Below are positions 20,099 through 28,377 of a DNA stretch of 46,935 nt, piece after piece. The notes under the pieces are model-generated. The model worked only from the letters and a program-made list of their open reading frames with translations. It had not been told where the DNA came from and made no database searches. Within the stretch, counting starts at the first letter, position 1; each line of letters opens with the position of its first letter. This DNA comes from Anaerolineaceae bacterium (GTDB taxonomy: Bacteria; Chloroflexota; Anaerolineae; Anaerolineales; E44-bin32). The stretch lies in assembly GCA_020350285.1 (NCBI GenBank), contig CP070708.1:2618706-2665640 (forward strand), in the 5' to 3' direction. Both the position numbers and the translations under genes were made by a program.

Positions 20099-20127
20099 TT
20101 GAATACTGTACAAGAATACTGTACAAT
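20099..20127 (+). promoter_or_regulatory. spoVS promoter with tandem 12-bp repeat (candidate operator)
   Basis: TTGAAT (20099-20104), a 17-bp spacer and TACAAT (20122-20127) form a good sigma-70-type promoter about 60 bp upstream of the SpoVS start. The same stretch contains the direct repeat GAATACTGTACA twice (20101-20112 and 20114-20125), each including the palindrome TGTACA. The two copies cover the -35 element and the -10 element, 13 bp apart, so a regulator binding both would control the promoter. The rest of 19953-20188 shows no gene. Confidence 0.6.
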
Positions 20128-20188
20128 GCTGGTGGGAAAAGGTAACGTATCGGGCGACCACGTTTCCACTGCCAAGGGAGAGAGCCCG

Positions 20189-20449
20189 GTGACCGTCATC
20201 AAAGTTTCATCCCAGTCCCGCACCTCCGCTGTCGCTGGCGCCATTGCAGGTGTTGTCCGAGAACATCGCCGAGCAGAGGTTCAAGCAATTGGTGCTGGTG
20301 CGGTCAATCAAGCTATCAAGGCCGTCGCTATCGCACGTGGCTACCTTCAAGAAGATGGCTTGGATGTCATTTGCATCCCCGAGTTCACGACCGTAGAAAT
20401 CGACGGAAAGGAACGCACTGCACTGCGTTTAGTCGTCGAACCCCGCTAA
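20189..20449 (+). CDS. spoVS: SpoVS-family protein
   Basis: This 86-residue protein matches stage V sporulation protein S over its whole length: VIKVSSQSRTSAVAGAIAG, the AEVQAIGAGAVNQAIKAVAI core and the end ICIPEFTTVEIDGKERTALR. SpoVS is a small Alba-like nucleic-acid-associated protein found also in many non-sporulating bacteria, including Thermus and Chloroflexota, so it does not imply sporulation. The frame is open much further upstream, but the GTG at 20189 has AAGGGAGAG before it, gives exactly the standard family length and lies behind the promoter at 20099-20127; an ATG at 20126 would fall inside the -10 box. Its exact role here is unknown. Confidence 0.93.
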   Translation: MTVIKVSSQSRTSAVAGAIAGVVREHRRAEVQAIGAGAVNQAIKAVAIARGYLQEDGLDVICIPEFTTVEIDGKERTALRLVVEPR

Positions 20450-20592
20450 CGCCCCCTGGTAATCCAACACTTTAGAGAACAAAATCCCTACGCGTTTACC
20501 TATCGTAAGTGGTGAAATTTCAAGTCGCCCTGAGGTCAAGTTCTCCACTACAATCTGACAAGTTTTAATCTAGACTGCTGTTTGGAGAGTAA

Positions 20593-21708
20593 TTATCCTG
20601 GCGTGACCGTGGGTAAATCGAGCAAATGATTTTCCATCGCTAATTGCACATTGGCAAACTGATGGAGTGTATGTAAGGTTCGCGCGGTGCTCCGGACAGC
20701 ATCAACAACCTGCTCCGTAGGGACCTTGGAGGCAATACGTTCAATGTCGGTCACGCGATCATCGTTTTGCACAGAGGCCTCTGCGCCCAACGAGTTGATC
20801 ATGATGTCACGCCAAAGACTGAGCCAAGTTTCCAGAGTCTCAACCGCCCGGGCACGCACCTCTCGTGTGCTTTCGCTCCTTGTTGGCCTGAATTGTGACG
20901 CGTAGGTAAACCGCTCAGTCCGGTTTTTCCCAAGAAGCGAGAACAGATCCTCGAGTAGCTTCTCTCGACTCTCCATTCTTTCCGGATTTTCCATCAGCTT
21001 TAACGCTATTCCAGGGCGTCCTGCTGATAATCCGGCCAGCAAACGAGCTCTCTCATCCGGTTGTCCGAGTGAAATCAATCCCTTCTCAAGTTCCGAACGG
21101 GCTAGAGCACGCAGAGGGATCACCTCACAGCGCGAGACAATGGTGGGCAACAAAGATTCAACCGAACGTGCCGTTAATAACATCACGACCTGTGGTGCAG
21201 GTTCCTCCAATGTCTTGAGCAACGCATTAGCCGCGCTTTCACTGGCCTCCCAGAACCGTAGTAACAACGCGATCCGCCAACGACCTTCAAAGGGCGCCAA
21301 AGCCAATTGCCGTTGTAAGAGACGGATCTGCTTCACTTTCACCATACTGCTTACCTGTCTTGCCCCTGGTGAACCCGCTGTTCCCTCATGCGTCTGCTCG
21401 CCGTTATCCCCCATACCATTCGCAATGTGCTCATCTTTGACGATCGTATCAAGTTGCCCCACTTCAACCACATGCAAATCGGGGTATTTCTGCTCTGAGA
21501 TCTTGATACATGCACGGCACTCACCGCAGTATTCACCTGGAGATGGTGGCGCCTCACAATTCAAAGCCTGCGCAAAACGTAGCGCCAAGGTTCGCTTACC
21601 TATGGAATCGGAGCCAATAAATAGGTAAGCATGTCGCACATTGCCTGACGCGATGTGGCTTTTTAACAGGTTTACAGCCCATTCGTGTCCAAGCATTTCC
21701 CATGCCAT
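20593..21708 (-). CDS. holB: DNA polymerase III subunit delta prime
   Basis: This 371-residue clamp-loader subunit has the AAA-type fold of the delta-prime family: GHEWAVNLLKSHI at the start, a degenerate P-loop (GSDSIGKRTLA) as is usual for delta prime, a Cys-rich zinc-type module (CEAPPSPGEYCGECRAC, about 50-66), the ANALLKTLEEP sensor region and SRCEVIPLRAL. A Gly/His-rich insert around residues 95-115 (NGMGDNGEQTHEGTAG) is extra. It works with DnaX and HolA to load the sliding clamp. It stands alone on the minus strand, with holA nearby on the opposite strand. The 20450-20592 gap holds nothing recognisable. Confidence 0.9.
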   Translation of the reverse strand: MAWEMLGHEWAVNLLKSHIASGNVRHAYLFIGSDSIGKRTLALRFAQALNCEAPPSPGEYCGECRACIKISEQKYPDLHVVEVGQLDTIVKDEHIANGMGDNGEQTHEGTAGSPGARQVSSMVKVKQIRLLQRQLALAPFEGRWRIALLLRFWEASESAANALLKTLEEPAPQVVMLLTARSVESLLPTIVSRCEVIPLRALARSELEKGLISLGQPDERARLLAGLSAGRPGIALKLMENPERMESREKLLEDLFSLLGKNRTERFTYASQFRPTRSESTREVRARAVETLETWLSLWRDIMINSLGAEASVQNDDRVTDIERIASKVPTEQVVDAVRSTARTLHTLHQFANVQLAMENHLLDLPTVTPG

Positions 21709-21789
21709 GTCCCGATTGTAGCCCAGTTGTCTGTTCGGTCACAAGAGGGAGCATCGGTCGGTCTTCGGCGCGTGCTCAGCTGAACTGCG

Positions 21790-21931
21790 TGGGAGCCCGG
21801 TCCACCCAATATAGTAGAGGCGGCTCCCACGCCTGTCCTGAGCTCGTCGAAGGACCACCGTTCGGTCGGGCATGGGTGCCCGACCTACTTCTAGGGGACA
21901 CATCCCCTCTCCCCTCTGGGGAGAGGGTGAG
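21790..21931. repeat. Cluster of short palindromic dispersed-type repeats
   Basis: This gap holds several inverted repeats in a row: CGTGGGAGCC with GGCTCCCACG (about 21790-21835), the GCCTGTCCTGAGCTCGTCGA block, GGTCGGGCA-TGGG-TGCCCGACC, and CCCTCTCCCC paired with GGGGAGAGGG. Similar GTCAGGCACGGGAGCCCGACC and CTCTCCCC blocks recur at 41.8 kb and a shorter one near 23.75 kb. They look like REP/MITE-like intergenic elements without coding capacity. Confidence 0.6.
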
Positions 21932-21950
21932 CACTAATCTCCCCTCAGGG

Positions 21951-21956
21951 TATAAT
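21951..21956 (+). promoter_or_regulatory. Candidate -10 box of the DUF6391-type gene
   Basis: A perfect TATAAT lies 33 bp before the start codon of the gene at 21989. The expected -35 position (TGAGCA, 21928-21933) fits poorly, so recognition may depend on the -10 region. Tentative. Confidence 0.35.
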
Positions 21957-21988
21957 CACTCCTAGAAACCATCAAATGAGGGTTAGAC

Positions 21989-22504
21989 TTGTATAAGCAA
22001 TTCCTGAACCATCCAAGCTTTTTACGTGTCCGCCGCAACCACGGGCTCGAACACGCTACCATCAACATCCTATCCGAGAAGTACCCCCACTCTACTTTCA
22101 TCGGCCGTTCCGATTACCGGGGCTTCTACATCTATGGGCAGGTTCCCACAGCTGTCCTTCAGACAACCGTAAACGAGGCATTGGATCGATTGCGGAACGG
22201 CGAACACTCCCTAGCGATCCACCCAACATGCGGGACCAACCTCGTTACAGCAGGGATTTTGGCCGCTATGGCTTCTTTCCTCTCCCTCGGCGGATCCAAA
22301 GATGAAGGTTGGCGCGAGCGGTTAAAACGCTTACCGACAGCCATTGCTGCTACAATCGTTGCCCTCTTTTTCGCTCAACCCATTGGTAGAGCCGCTCAAC
22401 AATACTTGACGACGGAACCTAACCCGGGCTCCTTAGAAGTCGTCGCTATCCATCCAATGAGAGTTATCCGGGGCAACGTCCATCGCATTCTCACAACAAA
22501 CTGA
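21989..22504 (+). CDS. DUF6391-type membrane-associated protein
   Basis: This 171-residue protein of unknown function begins with a TTG preceded by GAGGG. It carries the motifs I associate with the DUF6391 family: RRNHGLEHATINIL near residue 16, the GFYIYGQVPT segment near 46 and the HPTCGTNLV block near 85. Two hydrophobic stretches (about 90-108 and 118-135) are likely membrane segments. His and Cys residues in the conserved blocks could bind metal or be catalytic, but I know of no assigned role. It lies between holB (divergent) and holA (same strand, 129 bp further on). Confidence 0.7.
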   Translation: MYKQFLNHPSFLRVRRNHGLEHATINILSEKYPHSTFIGRSDYRGFYIYGQVPTAVLQTTVNEALDRLRNGEHSLAIHPTCGTNLVTAGILAAMASFLSLGGSKDEGWRERLKRLPTAIAATIVALFFAQPIGRAAQQYLTTEPNPGSLEVVAIHPMRVIRGNVHRILTTN

Positions 22505-22633
22505 TATGAATGCCCAGCACAAAAACACTTACGAGGTGTTGAGAATGGTATAGATGGGGATACTGAATTCGTGCGCATCCCCATCTATTTCAGTGCTCCG
22601 ATCGCATCGGTCCCGTTTTCAGTGGAGTCTCAT

Positions 22634-23638
22634 ATGGATCAACCGAAACCAACCGTCTACTTGATTTACGGGGACGATGAGTTCACCATCACACGCATTA
22701 TCCATCAATTGCGGGAGAAGCTTGGAGATTCCACGGCAGCAGATTTGAATGTCCAGCGCTTTTCTGCGATAGGAATGGACATGGGAGCTCTGGAAGAGTC
22801 CTGTTCCGTGATTCCCTTTCTCTCAACTCGACGCTTGATCATCCTCGACAACGCAGAACACTTAACTCGAAGATCCTGGGACGATACCCAAAAGGAACGT
22901 TTCTTCAACTTCCTTGAAAACATACACGAAACGACGGCCCTCGTTATTATTGAACATGTCGATATCCAAAGCACGGTGAAGCTCGAGAATTACAAAAACC
23001 GATCGCCTTTCTTTCGATGGGCTGAACCCCTTCACCCACAAAAAACCTATCTCATTCCGTGTCGCACTCCAAAAGGTGGTGCGTTCTTACATTGGTTAAT
23101 GGAACATTGTAAAGATCTAGGCGGAGAGATTGAACCCACTGCGGCACATATGCTCGCAGAATTTGTTGCTGAGGACCCATTGTTGGCTGACCAAGAATTA
23201 AAGAAACTGCTTGACTATATCGACCGTCAACGTCCGATCGTCATGGACGATGTTGAGCTCCTGACCCCTTTCCACGGCCAAAGTAATGTCTTCGCCATGG
23301 TGGACGCCATAGGTCTTCGCCATGGTAAGGACGCCCAGCACCACCTTCATCGATTGTTGGAGGATAGCGATCCTCACTACGCCTTCGCGATGATCGTGCG
23401 CCAATTTCGTCTAATTCTTCAGGCACGCGAAGCGCTCGACAATGGGCAGAATCCAGAGCAAATCCTGCAATTACCGCGTTTCGTTGCCAATAAAATCAGC
23501 GCTCAAGCCCAGAATTTCTCACTCAAGGACCTTGAACGCATCCACCATAACTTACTTTCGATAGACTTAGCATCAAAAACCAGTCAAGCCTCTTACGATA
23601 TTGAACTTGATCGCTTCATCGCTGAGCTCTCGACCTAG
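22634..23638 (+). CDS. holA: DNA polymerase III subunit delta
   Basis: This 334-residue protein matches HolA. It starts PTVYLIYGDDEFTI, followed by a helix-rich AAA-type domain, the RRLIILDNAEHL segment, and the PTAAHMLAEFVAEDPLLADQELKKLLDY region that in other HolA proteins reads as a clear lid with D-x-x-x-L-x-x-E-L-x-K. The C-terminal collar domain ends LASKTSQASYDIELDRFI. Delta opens the sliding clamp in the clamp loader. I chose the ATG at 22634, which has GGAG 8 bp upstream and starts at the family boundary; the frame is open 21 codons earlier. Confidence 0.9.
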   Translation: MDQPKPTVYLIYGDDEFTITRIIHQLREKLGDSTAADLNVQRFSAIGMDMGALEESCSVIPFLSTRRLIILDNAEHLTRRSWDDTQKERFFNFLENIHETTALVIIEHVDIQSTVKLENYKNRSPFFRWAEPLHPQKTYLIPCRTPKGGAFLHWLMEHCKDLGGEIEPTAAHMLAEFVAEDPLLADQELKKLLDYIDRQRPIVMDDVELLTPFHGQSNVFAMVDAIGLRHGKDAQHHLHRLLEDSDPHYAFAMIVRQFRLILQAREALDNGQNPEQILQLPRFVANKISAQAQNFSLKDLERIHHNLLSIDLASKTSQASYDIELDRFIAELST

Positions 23639-23805
23639 ATGCACACAGCCTTTAAGTTTGATCCTGTTATAGCCCCATCATAAAGTGAAACCTAATAGGG
23701 GAGGGAATTTGTAGGCGTCCAAGCTCAGCCCGCACACCCACATACACCCTCCCCTCTCCCTGAGGGCAGCTATTTAAGTTACCTCATAAACCGTTGCTGT
23801 ACGAT

Positions 23806-24072
23806 TCAGTTGGCCGTTGCCAAACCATCACCGGAAATTGCCCCCCGCTCTTTCACTCCCAACAAGAAATGATGGGGTTGAACGGCAGCACTCGTACGCA
23901 CATCAACACCGATGACAGAACCAGGATGTTCCTCTCCAGCGGTGGAGGGATGTATGATGCACAGGTTCGGTGAGCGACCGTATTTGTCACGATAATAGCT
24001 GGCCGCTCGCTCAATACGAACTCCCAGATCGAGCTTGAGATCTCCATCAAACCACAACATGCCGACTTTCAT
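23806..24072 (-). CDS. Small hypothetical protein, last gene of the FtsK-like operon
   Basis: I do not recognise this 88-residue protein. From the ATG at 24070-24072, preceded by AGGAGGGG, it reads MKVGMLWFDGD, then a mixed alpha/beta pattern (ERAASYYRDKYG, NLCIIHPST, VIGVDVRTSAAVQPHHFLLGV). There is no signal peptide or membrane span. The ATG overlaps the stop of the preceding gene in an ATGA junction, so it is translated as part of the four-gene operon. The gap beyond it (23639-23805) holds only a short CTCCCCTCTCCC-type repeat. Confidence 0.65.
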   Translation of the reverse strand: MKVGMLWFDGDLKLDLGVRIERAASYYRDKYGRSPNLCIIHPSTAGEEHPGSVIGVDVRTSAAVQPHHFLLGVKERGAISGDGLATAN

Positions 24073-24341
24073 CTTACCCCTCCTCGACCGATGAGAACCT
24101 TTTCCAAATGCCAAGTTTCGCGTTCAATATCTTGAGAGAGCAGACAACGCATTCCGCTCGCTGTCCGTAGGTGGAAAAGCCTGCGTCGCATCACACCACT
24201 GCGACGTGGCCTTGTCTCGGTATCGAATCTCTCAACACTCCGCACACGGTGGCGTCTTCCACGCCATGTAAACTCGGTGGGGAATATCCCAGAAGTCATG
24301 GGGATAACCCTTACCAACTCACCATACTCGACAGCCGTCAT
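24069..24341 (-). CDS. Small protein resembling DUF6504, third gene of the FtsK-like operon
   Basis: This 90-residue basic protein contains FTWRGRRHRVRSVERF (about 24-39) and RRLFHLRTASGMRCLLSQD (about 53-71), followed by WHLEKVL. That is the FxWRGRxxxV...YxVxTxxGxxxxL...WxLxxV pattern I associate with DUF6504, a small beta-rich family that in Actinobacteria tends to sit near error-prone (ImuB-type) polymerase genes. The family call is from memory of the pattern and moderate in certainty. Both ends overlap neighbouring genes by ATGA. The basic charge would suit nucleic-acid binding. Confidence 0.6.
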   Translation of the reverse strand: MTAVEYGELVRVIPMTSGIFPTEFTWRGRRHRVRSVERFDTETRPRRSGVMRRRLFHLRTASGMRCLLSQDIERETWHLEKVLIGRGGVR

Positions 24342-24718
24342 CCAACCATCTCCTCCTGCATCTCGATTTCAAACGTATCCACAAAAGAATATTCCCTTCG
24401 CAGACCCTCTGGAGGCTGAACATGTGAAAGAAACATGTCCACTGGATGATGACGCTCATCACCTTCATTGATCAATCGGGGGAGATGAGCGACAAGGACT
24501 TCATCACGAGTAGAGACAAGTACCCTACTCAGAATTGACTTGATCAGCGAGACAAGTGATGCGATCAAGAATCCGGAAAAAACACCGAGCAAGATCGCTT
24601 CAAGATGAGCTTGAGCACTGGGAATGCTCTCGATCCAAGTTCGGCTACGCACGATGAGATGTGCAGCGAACATGGCTGCTACCAGACTGCTCAGCATACG
24701 AACGATGATGGTCGTCAT
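24338..24718 (-). CDS. Two-TM membrane protein, second gene of the FtsK-like operon
   Basis: This 126-residue protein has two hydrophobic helices (about residues 4-24 and 42-62) and a hydrophilic C-terminal tail of about 60 residues rich in acidic residues (DTFEIEMQEEM at the end). I do not recognise a family. Its start overlaps the FtsK-like stop (TAATG) and its stop overlaps the next start (ATGA), so it is made together with the ATPase. FtsK-family motors are usually tethered by their own N-terminal membrane helices, which the ATPase here lacks. This protein could provide that anchor in trans. Confidence 0.65.
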   Translation of the reverse strand: MTTIIVRMLSSLVAAMFAAHLIVRSRTWIESIPSAQAHLEAILLGVFSGFLIASLVSLIKSILSRVLVSTRDEVLVAHLPRLINEGDERHHPVDMFLSHVQPPEGLRREYSFVDTFEIEMQEEMVG

Positions 24719-25746
24719 TAGTCGAACTCAATCGCAGGCAACGGCGACATCCCCGTGGCACGCCAACCCGCTACAGCAAGCTTCGAAGCCGTATCTAGAT
24801 CGCGTAAGCTCAGCCACGCCACATCTGCGATGCTGACATCGGAGTTTGAAGTGAACTGGAATCTGCCCACTGATGTCTTGCCTTTCAAAAATGCATTCTC
24901 GTCCGGTATCACCTCGACAACACCTCGATGATCTGTTAGATCACGCAAAGACACAGGGAGTGGTGCTTGCGTGGCTGCAATAAAATGAATCCCTACATCA
25001 ACACCAATCTGCCCTATATGCTTTAACGCAGCGAGTGTATGCTCCTCGCGCTTATCCGTAAGCCATCCCAGGTCATCAATCAGGAGGACCAGATGTGGGC
25101 TGGCAACACCTGCAACCAGTCTCCGAGCGGCCTCCTCAGAAAGCCAGGTGAGAATCTCCTCCGCAAACTTGGGCTCGGTCGCAAGATCAGTCAAAGCATG
25201 AGGTAGCGATTCGAGAACAGCCAGCTCTCTCCCACCGATGTCAATCCCCAACATGCTCAGTTGAGATCGACGACTGGTCAGGGCAAGGGACATCATCAGG
25301 GTTCGAACAAGCTCCGATTTTCCATACCCTTTGGGTGCATAGACCAGTAAATTCCATGTGGAGGGCTTGGTTAGATTAAAGAGCAGAGGCCTACCTTCAA
25401 TGGACATTCCAACAACGGCAGTCGATGCCGAAAGCCCGGGTAAGGCATGCAGCAGGGGCAACAACCGAAGCTCAGTCCCCTGTTGAAGAGGGACATCGAT
25501 CGTTAACCCTTGCGAACGTTCCGCTATTCGTAATCCTGAGACACCTATCGCGTCAGCAACCTCCTCAGCCACCTGAACGACTTTGTCCGCGCGGGTGCCG
25601 GAAACTGGGGTGAGGTGGTAGCGAACCCAATGGCTACCAACTTGACCACCTTGAACACGCGCTGGTAGATCCAAGGAGGAAAGCGCTCGTTCAATATTAT
25701 CCGCTTGCCGATCAAGATAGGGACGCCGCAAGAAAGACTCAGCCAC
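24718..25746 (-). CDS. FtsK/SpoIIIE-like ATPase without membrane or gamma domain
   Basis: This 342-residue soluble protein has the FtsK motor layout. An alpha/beta lead-in (about 15-90) is followed by DVPLQQGTELRLLPLL. Then comes the motor with Walker A APKGYGKSE (137-145), Walker B LVLLIDDLGWL (219-229) and a sensor segment ending FIAATQAPLPVSLRDL, as in FtsK. It lacks the N-terminal membrane helices and the C-terminal winged-helix gamma domain. The start GTG has GGAGGTG 5 bp upstream. It is the first gene of a four-gene overlapping operon behind a promoter with two LexA-type palindromes (25774-25807), so DNA-damage induction is inferred. A role in DNA or protein translocation after damage is possible. 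Confidence 0.82.
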   Translation of the reverse strand: MAESFLRRPYLDRQADNIERALSSLDLPARVQGGQVGSHWVRYHLTPVSGTRADKVVQVAEEVADAIGVSGLRIAERSQGLTIDVPLQQGTELRLLPLLHALPGLSASTAVVGMSIEGRPLLFNLTKPSTWNLLVYAPKGYGKSELVRTLMMSLALTSRRSQLSMLGIDIGGRELAVLESLPHALTDLATEPKFAEEILTWLSEEAARRLVAGVASPHLVLLIDDLGWLTDKREEHTLAALKHIGQIGVDVGIHFIAATQAPLPVSLRDLTDHRGVVEVIPDENAFLKGKTSVGRFQFTSNSDVSIADVAWLSLRDLDTASKLAVAGWRATGMSPLPAIEFD

Positions 25747-25773
25747 GTTGCACCTCCATTGACAGAAAAAATA

Positions 25774-25816
25774 GAACGTGTGTTCTATTCTAACAGAACA
25801 TATGTTCTCTTGTCAA
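25774..25816 (-). promoter_or_regulatory. Promoter with two LexA-type (SOS) boxes
   Basis: On the minus strand: -35 TTGACA (25811-25816), 18-bp spacer, -10 TAGAAT (25787-25792). A palindrome GAACATATGTTC (25796-25807) sits in the spacer and a second, GAACACACGTTC (25774-25785; plus-strand reading GAACGTGTGTTC), lies right after the -10 box. Both fit GAACRNRYGTTC, the core of the Gram-positive LexA site. Their centres are 22 bp apart, on the same helix face. Repressor bound at both would cover the whole promoter of the FtsK-like operon. The remaining gap to 26091 holds only repeat-like sequence. Confidence 0.8.
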
Positions 25817-26091
25817 GTCCTAATATTCACCATCAGATTTGAGCATGTACCATTCACAGAACAACTTCAAAAGAGGTAGATGAATTTGTAAAACGAGATC
25901 CTTCGCGAAACCTATAACGAGCCCTTCGATTGCGTTCGGGACCTACGGCTCCGTCGAGAGGCTCAGGATAATACCATCGGATCTACCCACTTCCCCTACC
26001 CCACCGTCAACATCCAGCAACCCAACCGATCACCTCTACCGAGAGGTGACTCCTATGCTACAATCCAAGGCAAAGACAGAGGATGGGAAGA

Positions 26092-26937
26092 ATGCTTGAC
26101 GTGCGACCTTCACCCATATCGGGCACATGGTATCCGGGCAATGCGGACGCCCTCGCCCAATCGATCGACCGCCAACTACAGGACAGCGTGATTAGCCCAA
26201 TATCCGGCGAATTGATGGGTGTGATCGTCCCCCACGCTGGACACCGTTATTCAGGTCATGTCGCTGCCCATGCATTCCGCTACCTAGAGGGACTCACACC
26301 TGAGGTCGTCGCCGTGATTTCGCCTCTCCACCAACCACATCTCGGTCAAGTTCTCACCACAGGCCATGACGCGTACGGTACACCGTTGGGCAATATTGCG
26401 GTGGACCACACTTTGCTCCAACGATTCGAAAACCAGTTGCTCGAGGATGGGAATATTGAGATCTCGCATGTAAGAAACGATAGCGAACACTCCTTGGAGA
26501 TCGAACTACCTTTCCTACAGCGCGTCCTTACCCAACCCTTCCGCTTGTTGCCGCTGATGATACGCGATCAATCCCTGCCTACAGTCGAAGCGGTTGGCCA
26601 TGCATTAGGTAAAGTATTGAGAGATCAATCTGTCATCCTCGTAGCCAGCTCGGACCTTTCCCACTTCTATACCCAGTCTATGGCCGAACAATTTGATGCG
26701 GAGGTTCTCACCCGCGTTGAAGCCTTCAATCCATCAGGTGTCCTCACGGCTGAAGACGAAGGGCTGGGGTTTGCATGCGGGCGGGCCGCGATGGCAGCCG
26801 TGCTTTGGGCCTGTGAAGACCTCGGAGCTGACAGTGTTGACGTCATTCAGCATGCCACTTCAGGTGATGTCACTGGAGATTACAATTCGGTCGTCGGTTA
26901 TGCAGCGGCCGTGATCTACCGTAAATCGCAAGACTGA
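26092..26937 (+). CDS. MEMO family protein (AmmeMemoRadiSam system protein B type)
   Basis: This 281-residue protein matches the MEMO1/YjjV-unrelated COG1355 family: VRPSPISGTWYPG at the start, VIVPHAGHRYSGHVAAHAF with the conserved His near residue 46, the central EHSLEIELPFLQ block, SSDLSHFY and CGRAAMAAVLW near the C-terminus. These correspond to the dioxygenase-like metal-site residues of the family (His, His, Cys). The family is often linked with AMMECR1 and a radical SAM protein; neither partner is in the window. I prefer the ATG at 26092 (MLDVRP), with GAGGA 8 bp upstream, over the ATG at 26083. The biochemical role in bacteria is not established. Confidence 0.88.
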   Translation: MLDVRPSPISGTWYPGNADALAQSIDRQLQDSVISPISGELMGVIVPHAGHRYSGHVAAHAFRYLEGLTPEVVAVISPLHQPHLGQVLTTGHDAYGTPLGNIAVDHTLLQRFENQLLEDGNIEISHVRNDSEHSLEIELPFLQRVLTQPFRLLPLMIRDQSLPTVEAVGHALGKVLRDQSVILVASSDLSHFYTQSMAEQFDAEVLTRVEAFNPSGVLTAEDEGLGFACGRAAMAAVLWACEDLGADSVDVIQHATSGDVTGDYNSVVGYAAAVIYRKSQD

Positions 26938-27024
26938 TGCCCCACCATGACTTTGACAACCATTACCTTGGCGCGAGCGCATTTGTGCCATCTCTCTACA
27001 CCATTCGATTAGGATATAGAAGCG

Positions 27025-28377
27025 ATGTTATTGTTTGATCTACTGAGACTCGTAGCAGTCGTCCTGCTTGTGCTAGCAAACGCTTTCTTCGTTGCCGCCG
27101 AGTTTGCTTTGGTCGGCGTTCGCCGAACTCGTATCGCCGAGCTGGTTGCCCAAGGCAATGCTTCGGCCCGATCTGTCGAACGTGCCATCGCGGATCCTGA
27201 TAGGTTCATCGCCGCCACCCAACTCGGCATCACCCTCGCCAGCCTAGGATTAGGATGGATTGGGGAACCGGCGTTAAGCCACCTGATCGAACCGCTTATA
27301 AACCTGTTCCCGGCCGCAATCGAAACGGAAATCTCGCACAGCTTGTCCGCTGGACTCGCCTTCGCGTTGATCACTTTCCTGCACGTTGTCATCGGAGAAC
27401 TGGCACCCAAATCCGTTGCCTTACAAAATCCGGAGCGCACATCATTGCTCGTCGCTCGGCCGACATTGTGGGTCGAGTGGATTTTCAGACCTGCCATTTG
27501 GTTGCTTAACGGAGCAGGAAACGCACTGCTGAAGCTTTTCAAGATTGAACCTGCCTCTGGCCACGAACTGGTCCATTCGGTCGAAGAGTTGAAGATGCTG
27601 GTATCGGCTAGTGCTGGGAGCGGCGTCGTCGAGGACGAGGCAGAGGAGATGCTGCGAGCTGTCTTCGATTTCGGCGAGACCCTGGTACGTCTGGTGATGA
27701 TCCCCCGGACCGAGATGATCGCCGTACCGGCCGACAGTAGCTTGGAGGAAGCACTCCAAGTCGCTATTGAACATCAATACACAAAACTGCCAGTCTATGG
27801 CGAGAGCCTTGATCAGATTCTCGGTGTGCTTAACCTTAAAGATCTACTCAACACGATGAATAGTGGGAGCGATGAAACCAAGACAGCCCGCGAGTTGATG
27901 CGAGAGGCCATCTTCATCCCAGAAACGGCGAAAGTTGGCGTTCTTCTAAACCTCTTCCGTATGCGGCAAAGACACATCGCCATCGTCTTGGATGAATACG
28001 GGGGAACAGCGGGACTGGTGACACTCGCGGACCTTCTGGAGGAGATCGTCGGCGAGGTCGGCGACCCCTTTGATCAAGAACCCGAAGTCCTCCCTTTGCC
28101 TGACGGATCATCCCTGGTTGATGGCTTGATGCCCGTCGATGACTTTAATGAGCGATTTAACTTGAAATTGCACGATCCATATTACGACACCATCGCGGGG
28201 TTCATGCTCGGACGCTTAGGGCGGTTAGCAAAAGTCGGCGATACGATCAATGTGGAAGGATCGAGACTACGTGTCGAAGCCATGGATGGTTTACGTATTG
28301 CACGCATCTCACTCATTCCACGATCCGATATAAAAACCACTCCACCATCAGTTCCTGATGCCGAAGATCAAGGATGA
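27025..28377 (+). CDS. CNNM/CorC (HlyC/CorC-family) transporter-type membrane protein
   Basis: This 450-residue protein shows the three-part layout of the HlyC/CorC family. A DUF21 transmembrane domain comes first (about 1-190; ANAFFVAAEFALVGVRRTR near the start). A pair of CBS domains follows (about 205-335), with MIPRTEMIAV and IVLDEYGGTAGLVTLADLLEEIVGE, and then a C-terminal CorC_HlyC domain (about 350-440). Members of the family move or regulate Mg2+ or other divalent metals and are often misnamed haemolysins. The stop overlaps the start of priA (ATGA), so the two are coupled. The small gap from the MEMO gene (about 90 bp) has no clear promoter, so cotranscription is likely. Confidence 0.9.
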   Translation: MLLFDLLRLVAVVLLVLANAFFVAAEFALVGVRRTRIAELVAQGNASARSVERAIADPDRFIAATQLGITLASLGLGWIGEPALSHLIEPLINLFPAAIETEISHSLSAGLAFALITFLHVVIGELAPKSVALQNPERTSLLVARPTLWVEWIFRPAIWLLNGAGNALLKLFKIEPASGHELVHSVEELKMLVSASAGSGVVEDEAEEMLRAVFDFGETLVRLVMIPRTEMIAVPADSSLEEALQVAIEHQYTKLPVYGESLDQILGVLNLKDLLNTMNSGSDETKTARELMREAIFIPETAKVGVLLNLFRMRQRHIAIVLDEYGGTAGLVTLADLLEEIVGEVGDPFDQEPEVLPLPDGSSLVDGLMPVDDFNERFNLKLHDPYYDTIAGFMLGRLGRLAKVGDTINVEGSRLRVEAMDGLRIARISLIPRSDIKTTPPSVPDAEDQG

